From SB25 sp029560875 (GTDB lineage Bacteria; Bacteroidota; Bacteroidia; Bacteroidales; Tenuifilaceae), in the NCBI GenBank assembly GCA_035388225.1, contig DAOOPM010000014.1:23053-87052 (forward strand): a stretch of 64,000 nucleotides of DNA, read 5' to 3'. Under the pieces are notes generated by a model that made no database searches, was not told where the DNA came from, and was given only the letters and a program-made list of their open reading frames with translations. Made by a program: the position numbers and the translations under genes. Below are positions 8,054 through 16,840 of the stretch, one piece after another; the stretch's first letter is position 1, and every line of letters starts with the position of its first letter.

Positions 8054-10165
8054 ATGATTAAAAACCTTTCAAGGTTACTGTTAATAGTTGTATTCCTAGG
8101 TCAACTTACAGCCTGTAACTTTATACCAAAGCCTCCAGTTGCAGAAAGCATTCCTCATCAAATGGTAATGTTTGGCGATACCAGAATTGACCCTTACTAC
8201 TGGCTCAATATGCGCGATACACAGAAAGTGTTGGATTACCTTATTGCTGAGAATATTTACACCGAAGCAATGATGGAACCTACAATTCCGCTCCAGGAAG
8301 AATTGTTCAACGAAATGAAGTCGAGGCAAAAGGAGGATGACGTAACCGTTCCTGTTTTTTTAAATGGTTATTACTATTATATTCGATACGAAGAAGGTAA
8401 GGAGTACCCTATTAATTGCAGGAAAAAAGGAACACTAAATGCACCTGAGGAAATAATCCTTGACGAAAACGAGGTGGCTGCAGGCCATAAATTCTGCCAA
8501 GTGGCAAGTTTAGATATATCGCCCAACAACAAAATCCTTGCTTATGGTGTAGACACTATTGGAAGGAGAAAATTCACAATCCATTTTAAAAATCTGGAAA
8601 CAGGAAAATTAATAAATTCAAAAATTGATAACACCACTGGAGCAATTGCCTGGGCAAACGATAACGAAACAGTTTTCTACTCGCAAAAGAACTCCGCATT
8701 ACGACCCTACAAAATATTCAGGCACTGCTTAAAATCGGTTAACTGTTTAGATGATAAATTGATTTACCACGAAACAGATGAGACATTCGACACACATGTA
8801 TTTACTACAAAGTCGAGAGAGTATATAATGATAATGACATCGAGCAGCACTTCATCCGAGTACCGATTCTTAAATGCTAATAACCCTCTAAGTAACTTTA
8901 AACTAATTCAGCCTCGCCAAAAGGGGATTGAGTATAGTGCCGACCACTTCGGCAATAACTTTTACATACGAACCAACTGGAATGCTGAGAACTTCCGGAT
9001 TATGGAAGCACCTGTATCAAATCCCAGTATGGCAAACTGGAAGGAGCTAATTCCGCACAAAAGCGATGTGCTAATAATGAATATGGATGTCTTCCGGGAT
9101 TTTTTGGTTATCACAGAGCGCAAAGATGCCCTTATAAAGGTTAGAGTAATGAAGTGGGCCGACAGGAGTGAGCATTACATTGATTTTGGCGAGGAGGTTT
9201 ACACCGCACTACCATCGGGAAACCCAGAATTCGACACGCCGCTATTTATGTACTACTACACCTCGCTAACCACACCAGGCTCCACCTACGAGTATAATAT
9301 GCAAACCCAAACAAAACGTTTGCTAAAGCAAAACGAGGTGCTTGGAGGTTATAACCCTGCCGATTACGAAACAAAAAGGCTTTGGGCTACAGCAAACGAC
9401 AGTGTTAAAATACCCATTTCGATTGTTCACAAAAAGGGAATTGAACTGAATGGCGAAAACCCTTTGCTAATTTACGCCTACGGAGCCTATGGATACTCTG
9501 AAAATCCAATTTTCGATTCAAACCTATTAAGTTTACTCGACCGTGGTTTTGTTTATGCCATTGCGCACGTAAGAGGTGGCGAGGAGATGGGACGTAAATG
9601 GTATGAAGATGGTAAGATGCTCAAAAAAATGAACACATTTACCGACTTTATCAGTTGTAGTGAGTATTTAATTGAACAGAAATACACCTCGCCCGATAAA
9701 CTTATTGCACAAGGTGGCAGCGCTGGTGGTTTACTTGTAGCGGCAGTTGCAAATATGCGCCCCGAACTGTATAAAGGAATTGTGGCCGAAGTACCCTTTG
9801 TGGATGTTGTTACTAGCATGCTCGACTCCAGTTTACCTCTAACCACAGGCGAATACGAAGAGTGGGGCAACCCAAACGATTCTACTTATTACTTCTACAT
9901 AAAATCTTACTCGCCCTACGACCAAGTAAAGCCCCAAGAATACCCTAACATACTTGCTACTGCAGGTTATCACGATTCTCAAGTTCAGTACTTTGAACCC
10001 GCAAAGTGGGTTTCAAAATTACGAGCAACAAAAACCGATAACAATCTCCTTCTGTTCAAGGTTGATATGGACTCAGGCCACGGAGGTGCTTCGGGACGTT
10101 TTAAATCGCTGAAGGATATTGCATTTACTTATGCGTTTATGCTTAAAATTGTGGAAATTGAATAA
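8054..10165 (+). CDS. Prolyl oligopeptidase family lipoprotein (oligopeptidase B-like)
   Basis: A 703-residue S9A serine peptidase that probably cuts short peptides after basic residues, as oligopeptidase B does. The N-terminus is a lipoprotein signal with lipobox LTAC near residue 21. A seven-bladed propeller domain follows (about 80-420), then the alpha/beta hydrolase domain with the nucleophile in GGSAGG and the DSGHGG histidine near the C-terminus. The EVPFVDVVTSMLDSSLPLT stretch is typical of oligopeptidase B. A full-match promoter precedes it and a shared terminator follows, so it is a single-gene unit. As a lipoprotein it would act in the periplasm, unlike the cytoplasmic E. coli enzyme. 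Confidence 0.9.
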   Translation: MIKNLSRLLLIVVFLGQLTACNFIPKPPVAESIPHQMVMFGDTRIDPYYWLNMRDTQKVLDYLIAENIYTEAMMEPTIPLQEELFNEMKSRQKEDDVTVPVFLNGYYYYIRYEEGKEYPINCRKKGTLNAPEEIILDENEVAAGHKFCQVASLDISPNNKILAYGVDTIGRRKFTIHFKNLETGKLINSKIDNTTGAIAWANDNETVFYSQKNSALRPYKIFRHCLKSVNCLDDKLIYHETDETFDTHVFTTKSREYIMIMTSSSTSSEYRFLNANNPLSNFKLIQPRQKGIEYSADHFGNNFYIRTNWNAENFRIMEAPVSNPSMANWKELIPHKSDVLIMNMDVFRDFLVITERKDALIKVRVMKWADRSEHYIDFGEEVYTALPSGNPEFDTPLFMYYYTSLTTPGSTYEYNMQTQTKRLLKQNEVLGGYNPADYETKRLWATANDSVKIPISIVHKKGIELNGENPLLIYAYGAYGYSENPIFDSNLLSLLDRGFVYAIAHVRGGEEMGRKWYEDGKMLKKMNTFTDFISCSEYLIEQKYTSPDKLIAQGGSAGGLLVAAVANMRPELYKGIVAEVPFVDVVTSMLDSSLPLTTGEYEEWGNPNDSTYYFYIKSYSPYDQVKPQEYPNILATAGYHDSQVQYFEPAKWVSKLRATKTDNNLLLFKVDMDSGHGGASGRFKSLKDIAFTYAFMLKIVEIE

Positions 10166-10168
10166 TAA

Positions 10169-10200
10169 AAAGAGCCCTCAAATTTTAAGAGGGCTCTTCT
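10169..10200. terminator. Bidirectional terminator between oligopeptidase and tex
   Basis: Stem AAGAGCCCTC / GAGGGCTCTT (10170-10179 and 10189-10198) with a nine-base loop, lying between two converging genes. Preceded by an A-rich stretch that gives a short T run on the minus strand. Confidence 0.75.
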
Positions 10201-10201
10201 A

Positions 10202-12346
10202 TTATTGCTCCACATCCTTCAATGTCAACTGAATCCGTTTCCTAGGAATATCAACCTCAAGCACTTTTACCTTTACATGCTGGTGAAGTTTTACAACCTC
10301 TAGCGGGTCTGAAACAAAACGGTTTGCCAACTGCGAGATGTGTACTAAACCATCCTGCTTTACTCCAACATCTACAAAAACGCCAAAGTTGGTAATGTTG
10401 GTTACTATTCCGGGCAGAACCATTCCAGGAACTAAGTCATCCATTTTATAGATACCCTCGGCAAACTCAAACACCTTAATTGCCTTACGTGGGTCGCGGC
10501 CGGGCTTAGATAACTCCTGCATAATATCATTAAGGGTTGGTAAGCCAATCTTATCAGTTACGTATTTCTCCAACTTTATTTTGGAGCGTAACTGCTCATC
10601 ACCCATTAGGTCGGAAACCTTACAGCCCAAATCCTTGGCCATTTGCTCCACAATATGGTAACTTTCAGGGTGAACAGCACTATTATCGAGCGGGTTCTTG
10701 GCATCAGTAATTCGAAGGAAGCCTGCGCACTGTTCAAAGGCCTTATCGCCCAAACGGGCAACTTTTTTCAACTCAGTACGGCTACCAAATGGACCATTTT
10801 GCTTACGGTAGTCAACAATATTCTTGGCCAACTGTGGTCCTAAACCCGAAACATAGGTTAACAAATGCTTACTGGCTGTATTCAGGCTAACGCCAACGTG
10901 GTTAACCGCGCTCTCCACCACCAAATCCAACCCGTTCTTAAGTTTGGTTTGGTCAACATCGTGCTGGTACTGTCCCACTCCAATGGATTTGGGGTCAATT
11001 TTAACCAGCTCAGCCAACGGATCCATTAACCTGCGCCCAATGGAAACGGCTCCACGTACAGTAACATCGTACTCTGGAAACTCCTCACGCGCAACTGTAG
11101 ATGCGGAGTAAACCGATGCACCATCCTCGCTAACCACAAAAACCTTAATATCACGGTTAAAGCGAATATGCTTAACAAGTGCCTCCGTTTCACGGCTTGC
11201 AGTTCCGTTCCCAATGGCAATTGCATCAATCTTAAATGTATCGACAAGGTTAGAGATTTTAGACATCGCCTTACCCTGCTCGCTCTGCGGTGGATGTGGA
11301 TAGATGGTCTCGTTATGTACAAGATTTCCTTGGGGATCCAGACAAACCAACTTGCAGCCAGTTCTGTAACCAGGGTCAAGAGCCAAAACACTTTTCTGTC
11401 CAAGTGGTGCAGAGAGTAATAGTTGACGAAGGTTCTCGGCAAAAACGCGAATAGCCTCCTCGTCGGCTTTTTCCTTTAGTTCGCCAGTAAATTCGTTCTC
11501 AATGGAAGGCTCAATCAATCGTTTATAGGAATCGGCAATGGCCAACTGCATTTGCGCAGCATTATCGCCACTCAACTTCACATAATTCCTTTCAAACTCC
11601 TCAATTACAGGTTCTACGGCAGGAACAATGGATACACGGAGAAACCCTTCCTCCTGTCCACGGCGCATAGCCAGAAACCTGTGCGATGCACATTTGCGAA
11701 CCTCCTCCTCAAAACTGAAGTAATCGGAGTACTTTACGCCTTCAGTTTCCTTACCCTTTACTACTTTGGATTTAATTATTGCACTACGCTTAAAGTGACG
11801 GCGGGCAATATTGCGAGCCTTCTCATCCTCGCTAATCCACTCAGCCACAATTTCGCGTGCACCCTGTAAGGCATCATCCACATCAGCCACTTGGTCGTTA
11901 ATAAAATCCTCGGCCTTTGTAAGAATGTTGCGCTCAAACTGCTTCATTATTAACAAAGCAAGTGGTTCTAGTCCTTTCTCCTTGGCAATTGTGGCTTTAG
12001 TTCTGCGTTTGGGTTTGTAAGGTAAGTAGATATCCTCAAGCACAACAGAATCGTAGCAGTTAATAATTCTTGTCTTTAACTCATCGGTAAGTTTGCCTTG
12101 CTCTTCAATTGTAGATATTATGGTTTCCTTCCGTTTATCAATTTCAACATACTTGGCCGATAAATCGCGAATGGATGTTACCTGTACCTCGTCCAAATTA
12201 CCTGTCATCTCCTTACGGTAACGGCTGATGAATGGTATTGTAGCCCCTTCGTCCAAAAGTTTTATAGTGTTCGATACTTGGCGACCAGCCAAATTCAACT
12301 CCTTAGAAATCAACTCAACGTGCTTTGCTGTATTAATCAAATCCAT
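10202..12346 (-). CDS. tex: Tex, RNA-binding transcription accessory protein
   Basis: A 714-residue cytoplasmic protein. I start at the ATG at 12346 (MDLINTAKHVELIS) because this matches the family; the ten extra codons upstream are hydrophobic and unlike it. Order of domains: Tex N-terminal helical region (to about 190), YqgF/RNase H-like domain beginning near VLALDPGYRTGCK, helix-hairpin-helix segment (about 490-560), and a C-terminal S1 RNA-binding domain (MVLPGIVTNITNFGVFVDVGVKQDG). Related to eukaryotic Spt6; its bacterial role in transcription or stress survival is only broadly understood. Converges with the oligopeptidase gene across a hairpin. Confidence 0.96.
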   Translation of the reverse strand: MDLINTAKHVELISKELNLAGRQVSNTIKLLDEGATIPFISRYRKEMTGNLDEVQVTSIRDLSAKYVEIDKRKETIISTIEEQGKLTDELKTRIINCYDSVVLEDIYLPYKPKRRTKATIAKEKGLEPLALLIMKQFERNILTKAEDFINDQVADVDDALQGAREIVAEWISEDEKARNIARRHFKRSAIIKSKVVKGKETEGVKYSDYFSFEEEVRKCASHRFLAMRRGQEEGFLRVSIVPAVEPVIEEFERNYVKLSGDNAAQMQLAIADSYKRLIEPSIENEFTGELKEKADEEAIRVFAENLRQLLLSAPLGQKSVLALDPGYRTGCKLVCLDPQGNLVHNETIYPHPPQSEQGKAMSKISNLVDTFKIDAIAIGNGTASRETEALVKHIRFNRDIKVFVVSEDGASVYSASTVAREEFPEYDVTVRGAVSIGRRLMDPLAELVKIDPKSIGVGQYQHDVDQTKLKNGLDLVVESAVNHVGVSLNTASKHLLTYVSGLGPQLAKNIVDYRKQNGPFGSRTELKKVARLGDKAFEQCAGFLRITDAKNPLDNSAVHPESYHIVEQMAKDLGCKVSDLMGDEQLRSKIKLEKYVTDKIGLPTLNDIMQELSKPGRDPRKAIKVFEFAEGIYKMDDLVPGMVLPGIVTNITNFGVFVDVGVKQDGLVHISQLANRFVSDPLEVVKLHQHVKVKVLEVDIPRKRIQLTLKDVEQ

Positions 12347-12399
12347 AGTAAAAAGTATTATTACACAAAAAAACAAAAATAAAATGGGATAGCAATGGA

Positions 12400-12441
12400 A
12401 GTTGATAGTTGATGGTTGAAAGTTGATAGAAGAGGTAGAAG
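12400..12441. repeat. Degenerate heptanucleotide array (AGTTGAT type)
   Basis: Units read AGTTGAT, AGTTGAT, GGTTGAA, AGTTGAT, then decaying AGAAGAG, GTAGAAG, each exactly seven bases. It lies in the 283-base gap between tex and the FKBP gene. Confidence 0.7.
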
Positions 12442-12552
12442 AAGAATGCAGAAGTTAGTATTTAGAATTCAACCTAAATACTACAAACCAAACACAAAAC
12501 ACCACACTTAACATCCTTTAACCTCATCTTCGAAAAAAAATTTACAACAAAA

Positions 12553-12582
12553 TTTGTTAATCAATTCAATTCTGTATCTTCG
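12553..12582 (+). promoter_or_regulatory. Promoter for the FKBP-type isomerase gene
   Basis: TTTG (12553-12556), 18 bases, then TATCTTCG (12575-12582). The -7 differs from TAnnTTTG at one base. The start point would leave a leader of about 40 bases. Confidence 0.5.
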
Positions 12583-12629
12583 CAGGATGTTTTTTTTAAA
12601 ACGATAATCAATTTAACTCTAATAAAACT

Positions 12630-13343
12630 ATGAAATTTTCAAGTGTATTTGTGGCCGTTTCACTAGTGGCTGTTTTGGCATCGTGCCAAAAGTCTAACCA
12701 AAGTGTTGGAAAAGTAGTTCTAAAAAACGAAACTGATAGCCTTAGCTATGCATTAGGTATCAACATTGCTCAAAGTTTCAAGAATGGTAAGTTAGATGAA
12801 ATTAACTATAAAGCTCTTGCACGTGCCGTTCAAGATTACTACAAGAACGATTCATCAAACTTAAAAATGACTGATGAAGCTGCCATCACATTTATTCAAA
12901 ATTACCTTAGCAAAAAAGAACAAAAAGTTGCTGAGAAAAATCTTGAAGAAAGCAACAAATTCCTAGAAGAAAACAAAACTAAAGAGGGTATTGTTGTTGA
13001 CTCTACAGGCCTACAGTATAAAGTTATTACCGAAGGTACAGGAGCTCAGCCAACCGCTGAAGATGTTGTAAAAGTTCACTACACAGGAACTTTGGCTGAT
13101 GGTACAAAATTTGACTCTTCGTACGATAGAGGTGAACCTGCTCAGTTCAAACTTAACCAAGTTATTAAAGGCTGGACAATAGGCGTTCAAAAAATGAAAG
13201 TTGGTGCTAAGTACATGTTCTATATCCCTGCTGATTTAGCGTATGGCACACAAGTTCGTCCTGGTGGCCCAATTGGTCCTAACCAAGCATTAGTTTTCGA
13301 AGTAGAATTACTTGAAATTGTTAAGGAAACCGCCAAGAAATAA
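12630..13343 (+). CDS. FKBP-type peptidyl-prolyl isomerase lipoprotein (FkpA/Mip-like)
   Basis: A 237-residue lipoprotein (signal with lipobox LASC near residue 19) that assists folding of exported proteins. Residues about 30-115 form the helical FKBP N-terminal dimerisation domain (LSYALGINIAQSFK, then a charged helix). Residues about 128-232 form the FKBP catalytic domain (VHYTGTLADGTKFDSSYDRGEP, ending LVFEVELLEI). Length and layout match FkpA/Mip. It has its own promoter and is followed by a terminator hairpin. Confidence 0.95.
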   Translation: MKFSSVFVAVSLVAVLASCQKSNQSVGKVVLKNETDSLSYALGINIAQSFKNGKLDEINYKALARAVQDYYKNDSSNLKMTDEAAITFIQNYLSKKEQKVAEKNLEESNKFLEENKTKEGIVVDSTGLQYKVITEGTGAQPTAEDVVKVHYTGTLADGTKFDSSYDRGEPAQFKLNQVIKGWTIGVQKMKVGAKYMFYIPADLAYGTQVRPGGPIGPNQALVFEVELLEIVKETAKK

Positions 13344-13366
13344 TTATTAATAAACTCGCAGCTTAC

Positions 13367-13397
13367 CAGCCGGGTGTGTATGCATCCGGCTGTTTTT
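13367..13397 (+). terminator. Terminator after the FKBP gene
   Basis: Stem CAGCCGGGTG / CATCCGGCTG (13367-13376, 13383-13392; one G-U pair), loop TGTATG, followed by TTTTTC. It ends 22 bases before the DUF3127 start, so some read-through could couple the two genes. Confidence 0.8.
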
Positions 13398-13418
13398 CTG
13401 AATAAACAAGATAATGTT

Positions 13419-13790
13419 ATGGCACTAGATTTTACAGGAAAACTAATCCAGAAATTGGGTCAGCAAACCGGACAGGGCAAAAATGGAGCTTGGGTTAAAC
13501 AGGAATTTATAGTCGAAACCCAAGAACAGTATCCAAAGAAAGTTTGCGTATCGGCATGGGGCGACAAGGTTAAGGAGATGGATTCAGTTGCAATTGGTGA
13601 GACAATTAAACTATCGGTAAATATTGAGTCGCGTGAGTTCAACAGCCGTTGGTACACAGATGTAAGGATTTGGCGCGTGGAGCGCATGAGAGGTGCAGAG
13701 AGCAACGTTCCTGATTTACCACCTTTCAACGAGGATTTCCAAATGCCACCAGCCAATGACTTTAACCCAGATAACGATTTACCATTCTAA
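13419..13790 (+). CDS. DUF3127 family protein with an SSB-like acidic tail
   Basis: A 123-residue cytoplasmic protein from the ATG at 13419 (MALDFTGKLIQKLGQQTGQG). The longer frame upstream would run through the FKBP terminator hairpin and is rejected. It matches the DUF3127 family, common in Bacteroidota: a single compact beta-rich domain (residues about 5-90, KLSVNIESREFNSRWYTDVRIWRVE), predicted to be an OB fold. A low-complexity acidic tail follows, ending FNPDNDLPF. That ending is very like the DDDIPF tip of single-stranded DNA-binding protein, which recruits replication and repair partners. The function is not known to me; a nucleic-acid role is inference. Confidence 0.85.
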   Translation: MALDFTGKLIQKLGQQTGQGKNGAWVKQEFIVETQEQYPKKVCVSAWGDKVKEMDSVAIGETIKLSVNIESREFNSRWYTDVRIWRVERMRGAESNVPDLPPFNEDFQMPPANDFNPDNDLPF

Positions 13791-13844
13791 TCGTAGTATT
13801 CTCAAAAAAAACTTTCAGAAAATTCAACCGTTAACTCTATAATT

Positions 13845-15134
13845 ATGCAACTACCAGTAGAGAAAATTGAAGAGCAAATTGTAGAAAAGTATAACTTTCT
13901 CGAAAATCTAGAAGCCTGGTTGTTAAATCAGGGTGTAAACGAAACCTTTGCTCAATTCTTTAAAGTAACTATTTCCGTAGGCGTTATTGTAATTTTAGCA
14001 ATAATTGCTGATTTTGTTGCAAAAAGGATATTCCTCGCCTCAATGGCAAGAATAGCCAAACGTACAGAAACTGAATGGGACGACATTCTTGTTGAGAAAA
14101 AGTTTTTCCACCGCTTAGCCCATTTTGCACCAGCCATTGTTTTTTACCTTACAATAGGCGTTGCGCTTTACGATTATTCGCCCAAAGTAACAGTATTCCT
14201 ACAAGCATTAACTAAAATTTACATGGTTATTGCGGCACTTTTGGTTGTTAACTCTTTTTTGGATACCGTAAACGAAATTTACCAAGGATTACCTTACGCT
14301 AAGAGTCGCCCAATCAAAGGATATTTGCAGGTTATAAAAATCATCCTTTACACATTCGGAGCAATAGTAATCATAGGAATAATCATCAATAAAAATCCCA
14401 GTTCAATTCTTGTAGGACTTGGTGCCTCAACAGCAATATTGATGTTGGTTTTCAAGGATACAATAACGGGACTGGTAGCATCAATTCAACTCTCTGCTAA
14501 CGATATGCTTAAAATTGGCGACTGGATTGAAATGCCATCGCGTAACCTAGATGGAACAGTAAAGGACATTAGCCTAACAACAGTTAAGGTTCAAAACTTC
14601 GATAATACAATCACTACAATTCCGCCATTCGCTCTAATCAACGAGAGTTTTAAGAATTGGCGTGGAATGGAAGAGTCAGATGGTCGCAGAATTAAGCGTT
14701 CTGTATATATTGATGTTAAAACCATTAAGTTCTGCACCCCCGAGATGCTTCAGAAATATAAGAGAATCCCAAGTATTACTGAGTATATTGAATCCCTAAT
14801 CCCTTCAGGTATTGACTACACTGACCAAGCAATGATGCTAAGTGCAGGTATGCCAACCAACCTGAGTATTTTCCGATTTTATATTGAAACATACTTAAAA
14901 ACAAACCCAATGATTAATCAGAACGCAACGCTTATTGTTAGGCTATTGCAATCGTTGGAGTACGGAATACCTTTGGAAATATATTGTTTTACAGAGGATA
15001 AAAGGTTTGTCCAATTCGAAAAAATTCAATCCGATGTGCTAGACCATATTATGGCAGCTTTACCAATTTTCGAATTAAAGGTTTTTCAACGCATGTCGAG
15101 CGATGATATTAGAGCAATTGCACAAGGAAACTAG
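13845..15134 (+). CDS. MscS-family mechanosensitive channel (YbdG-like)
   Basis: A 429-residue inner-membrane channel expected to open on membrane tension during osmotic downshock. Five hydrophobic segments lie in the first 195 residues. The pore helix and MscS signature follow (SSILVGLGASTAILMLVFKDTITGLVASIQLSANDMLKIGDWIEM, about residues 180-225), then a cytoplasmic beta domain and a C-terminal alpha/beta domain. Length and five-helix layout resemble E. coli YbdG rather than the three-helix MscS. It lies 54 bases after the DUF3127 gene and ends in a strong terminator. Confidence 0.93.
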   Translation: MQLPVEKIEEQIVEKYNFLENLEAWLLNQGVNETFAQFFKVTISVGVIVILAIIADFVAKRIFLASMARIAKRTETEWDDILVEKKFFHRLAHFAPAIVFYLTIGVALYDYSPKVTVFLQALTKIYMVIAALLVVNSFLDTVNEIYQGLPYAKSRPIKGYLQVIKIILYTFGAIVIIGIIINKNPSSILVGLGASTAILMLVFKDTITGLVASIQLSANDMLKIGDWIEMPSRNLDGTVKDISLTTVKVQNFDNTITTIPPFALINESFKNWRGMEESDGRRIKRSVYIDVKTIKFCTPEMLQKYKRIPSITEYIESLIPSGIDYTDQAMMLSAGMPTNLSIFRFYIETYLKTNPMINQNATLIVRLLQSLEYGIPLEIYCFTEDKRFVQFEKIQSDVLDHIMAALPIFELKVFQRMSSDDIRAIAQGN

Positions 15135-15159
15135 ACAATTAAAATTGCAGATACTCCAA

Positions 15160-15186
15160 AATCCAGTCGACGACTGGATTTTTTTT
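15160..15186 (+). terminator. Terminator after the MscS-family gene
   Basis: Stem AATCCAGT / ACTGGATT around a CGACG loop (15160-15180), followed by TTTTTT. Confidence 0.85.
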
Positions 15187-15258
15187 ATATCTAGGCTCTA
15201 TAAACTTATCATTATTTCCAAGTTTAGTTCAAAACTTTTAATATTGATATTCAGAGTT

Positions 15259-15266
15259 TATTTTTG
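15259..15266 (+). promoter_or_regulatory. Possible -7 element for the guanine deaminase gene
   Basis: TATTTTTG fits TAnnTTTG and lies 62 bases before the ATG. Only a weak TTTA is present at the -33 distance. Confidence 0.3.
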
Positions 15267-15327
15267 TTAGTTTTCAAATCATAATTACTCAATTCTTCGT
15301 AAATTAGTACAACAGAATAAAGCAGAT

Positions 15328-15801
15328 ATGAATACTCACGAATCATTTATGGATGAAGCCATTAACCTTGCAATTAAAGGTGTTTTGGCTAACGAGGGTG
15401 GCCCCTTTGGTGCAATAGTGGTAAAAGATGGACAAATTGTTGGACGTGGAAACAACCATGTTACATCAACAAACGACCCCACTGCACACGCCGAAGTTAT
15501 GGCAATTAGGGATGCCTGCAAAAATTTGAATACATTCCAGCTTAACGGTTGTATACTCTATACATCGTGCGAACCATGTCCAATGTGCTTTGGAGCAATA
15601 TATTGGGCAAGGTTTGATGCAGTATACTTCTCTGGAAACAAGCATATGGCATCGTACCACGGTTTCGACGATGGTTTTATTTATGATGAAATCAACCTCA
15701 GCTTCGACCGTCGCCGAATCCCTTTTATTCAACTTAATCCAGAAAAGGGTGTACTACCTTTCCGCGAATGGGATAAAAAGGAAAGTAGGATTGATTACTA
15801 G
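15328..15801 (+). CDS. guaD: Guanine deaminase, cytidine-deaminase fold (GuaD type)
   Basis: A 157-residue zinc enzyme converting guanine to xanthine and ammonia in purine salvage. The zinc site is the HAE motif (His54, Glu56) and CEPC (Cys81, Cys84). Family-specific stretches NDPTAHAEV, LYTSCEPCPMCFGAIYWAR and FDDGFIYDEI match the Bacillus subtilis GuaD type more closely than tRNA adenosine deaminases, which lack that C-terminal part. Length also fits GuaD. It stands alone, followed by a repeat element. Confidence 0.88.
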   Translation: MNTHESFMDEAINLAIKGVLANEGGPFGAIVVKDGQIVGRGNNHVTSTNDPTAHAEVMAIRDACKNLNTFQLNGCILYTSCEPCPMCFGAIYWARFDAVYFSGNKHMASYHGFDDGFIYDEINLSFDRRRIPFIQLNPEKGVLPFREWDKKESRIDY

Positions 15802-15823
15802 TTTTGTCAATCACTAGACATCG

Positions 15824-15882
15824 GTCATGCTGAACTTGCTTCAGCATCTCACTGTGAAACCCTGAAACAAGTTCAGTGTGAC
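15824..15882. repeat. REP-like inverted repeat
   Basis: Imperfect 21-base arms (GTCATGCTGAACTTGCTTCAG at 15824-15844; complement-like at 15862-15882, differing at three positions) around a 17-base loop. TGAACTTGTTTCAG-type words recur between genes in many bacterial genomes. It lies between guaD and the patatin gene and may act as a hairpin or be a degraded MITE. Confidence 0.6.
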
Positions 15883-15919
15883 GTTTTAGTTTGAAAATGG
15901 AACTTCATAAATTAAATCC

Positions 15920-16840
15920 ATGCAAACTTCTAGCAAATCTAAGAATGTAGCGTTAGTGCTGTCGAGTGGGGGTGCTAGAGGGCTTGCGCATATTGGCGTT
16001 ATTGACGAATTGCAAGCAAGAGGCTATAACATTACCTCTATTGCAGGCTCCTCCATGGGTGCATTAGTTGGCGGGTTACTTGCCGCAGGCAAAATAGATG
16101 AATTCCGGAACTGGGTTATAAAGCTGAACAAGAAAGATGTCCTCTCACTCATAGATTTTACAATTACCACAAAGGGTTTTGTTAAGGGCGATAAGGTTTT
16201 TGAGCGTATGCGTAAGTTAAACCTTATCCCCGATATTAACATCGAGGATTTACGAATACCCTACGCGGCTGTCGCTGTTGATATTTTAAACAACAAAGAG
16301 TGCGTTTTCCAATCGGGTAGTCTTTTAAAAGCCATACGCGCCTCAATCTCCATCCCTAGCGTATTTACTCCAGTTAGCCTCGATAACGGACTACTTGTGG
16401 ATGGTGGCGTTCTTAATCCATTACCGTTAAAACTTGTAAAAAGGAATCCAAGCGATTTGCTTGTGGCTGTTGATTTAAATGCGCTTAACGTTTACGAAAA
16501 ACCAAAACTACCCAAGAAAAAAGTTTCAACCGAAAATCAGAACGAACGTTTTGCTGCGCTGATTAAAAAGTGGGATGAACTTTTTGGACACAATAACCCC
16601 AAATCAACAAAGGAGAAGAAAGTAACCCCAAAAAGTATTGGTTACTTTGATGTTTTAATGCGTTCGGTACTTCTAATGCAATCGAAACTCACTACATACT
16701 CAACAGAAATAACACCTCCCGATGTACTAGTTCCAATATCGAAAGATTCGTCCACTGTATTTGAGTTCTACAAGGCCGAAGAACTTATTGCCTACGGCAA
16801 AGAAATGTGCGCCAAAGCCCTTGAAGAAAAGGGACTATAA
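15920..16840 (+). CDS. Patatin-like phospholipase family protein
   Basis: A 306-residue serine lipid hydrolase with the Ser-Asp dyad of patatins. The oxyanion-hole motif SSGGARGLAHIG is at residues 15-26, the nucleophile is Ser45 in GSSMG, and the catalytic Asp is in DGGVLNP. No signal peptide or membrane segment is seen, so it is probably cytoplasmic like RssA/NTE-type proteins. Its stop codon overlaps the stop region of the converging rlmB by six bases. Substrate unknown. Confidence 0.9.
   Translation: MQTSSKSKNVALVLSSGGARGLAHIGVIDELQARGYNITSIAGSSMGALVGGLLAAGKIDEFRNWVIKLNKKDVLSLIDFTITTKGFVKGDKVFERMRKLNLIPDINIEDLRIPYAAVAVDILNNKECVFQSGSLLKAIRASISIPSVFTPVSLDNGLLVDGGVLNPLPLKLVKRNPSDLLVAVDLNALNVYEKPKLPKKKVSTENQNERFAALIKKWDELFGHNNPKSTKEKKVTPKSIGYFDVLMRSVLLMQSKLTTYSTEITPPDVLVPISKDSSTVFEFYKAEELIAYGKEMCAKALEEKGL

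Noticed and set aside
11026..11442. Open frame inside tex in another frame
   Set aside because: Shadow of the well-conserved Tex coding region; no start context.
13374..13418. Upstream extension of the DUF3127 gene
   Set aside because: It would read through the terminator hairpin of the FKBP gene and is unlike the family N-terminus.
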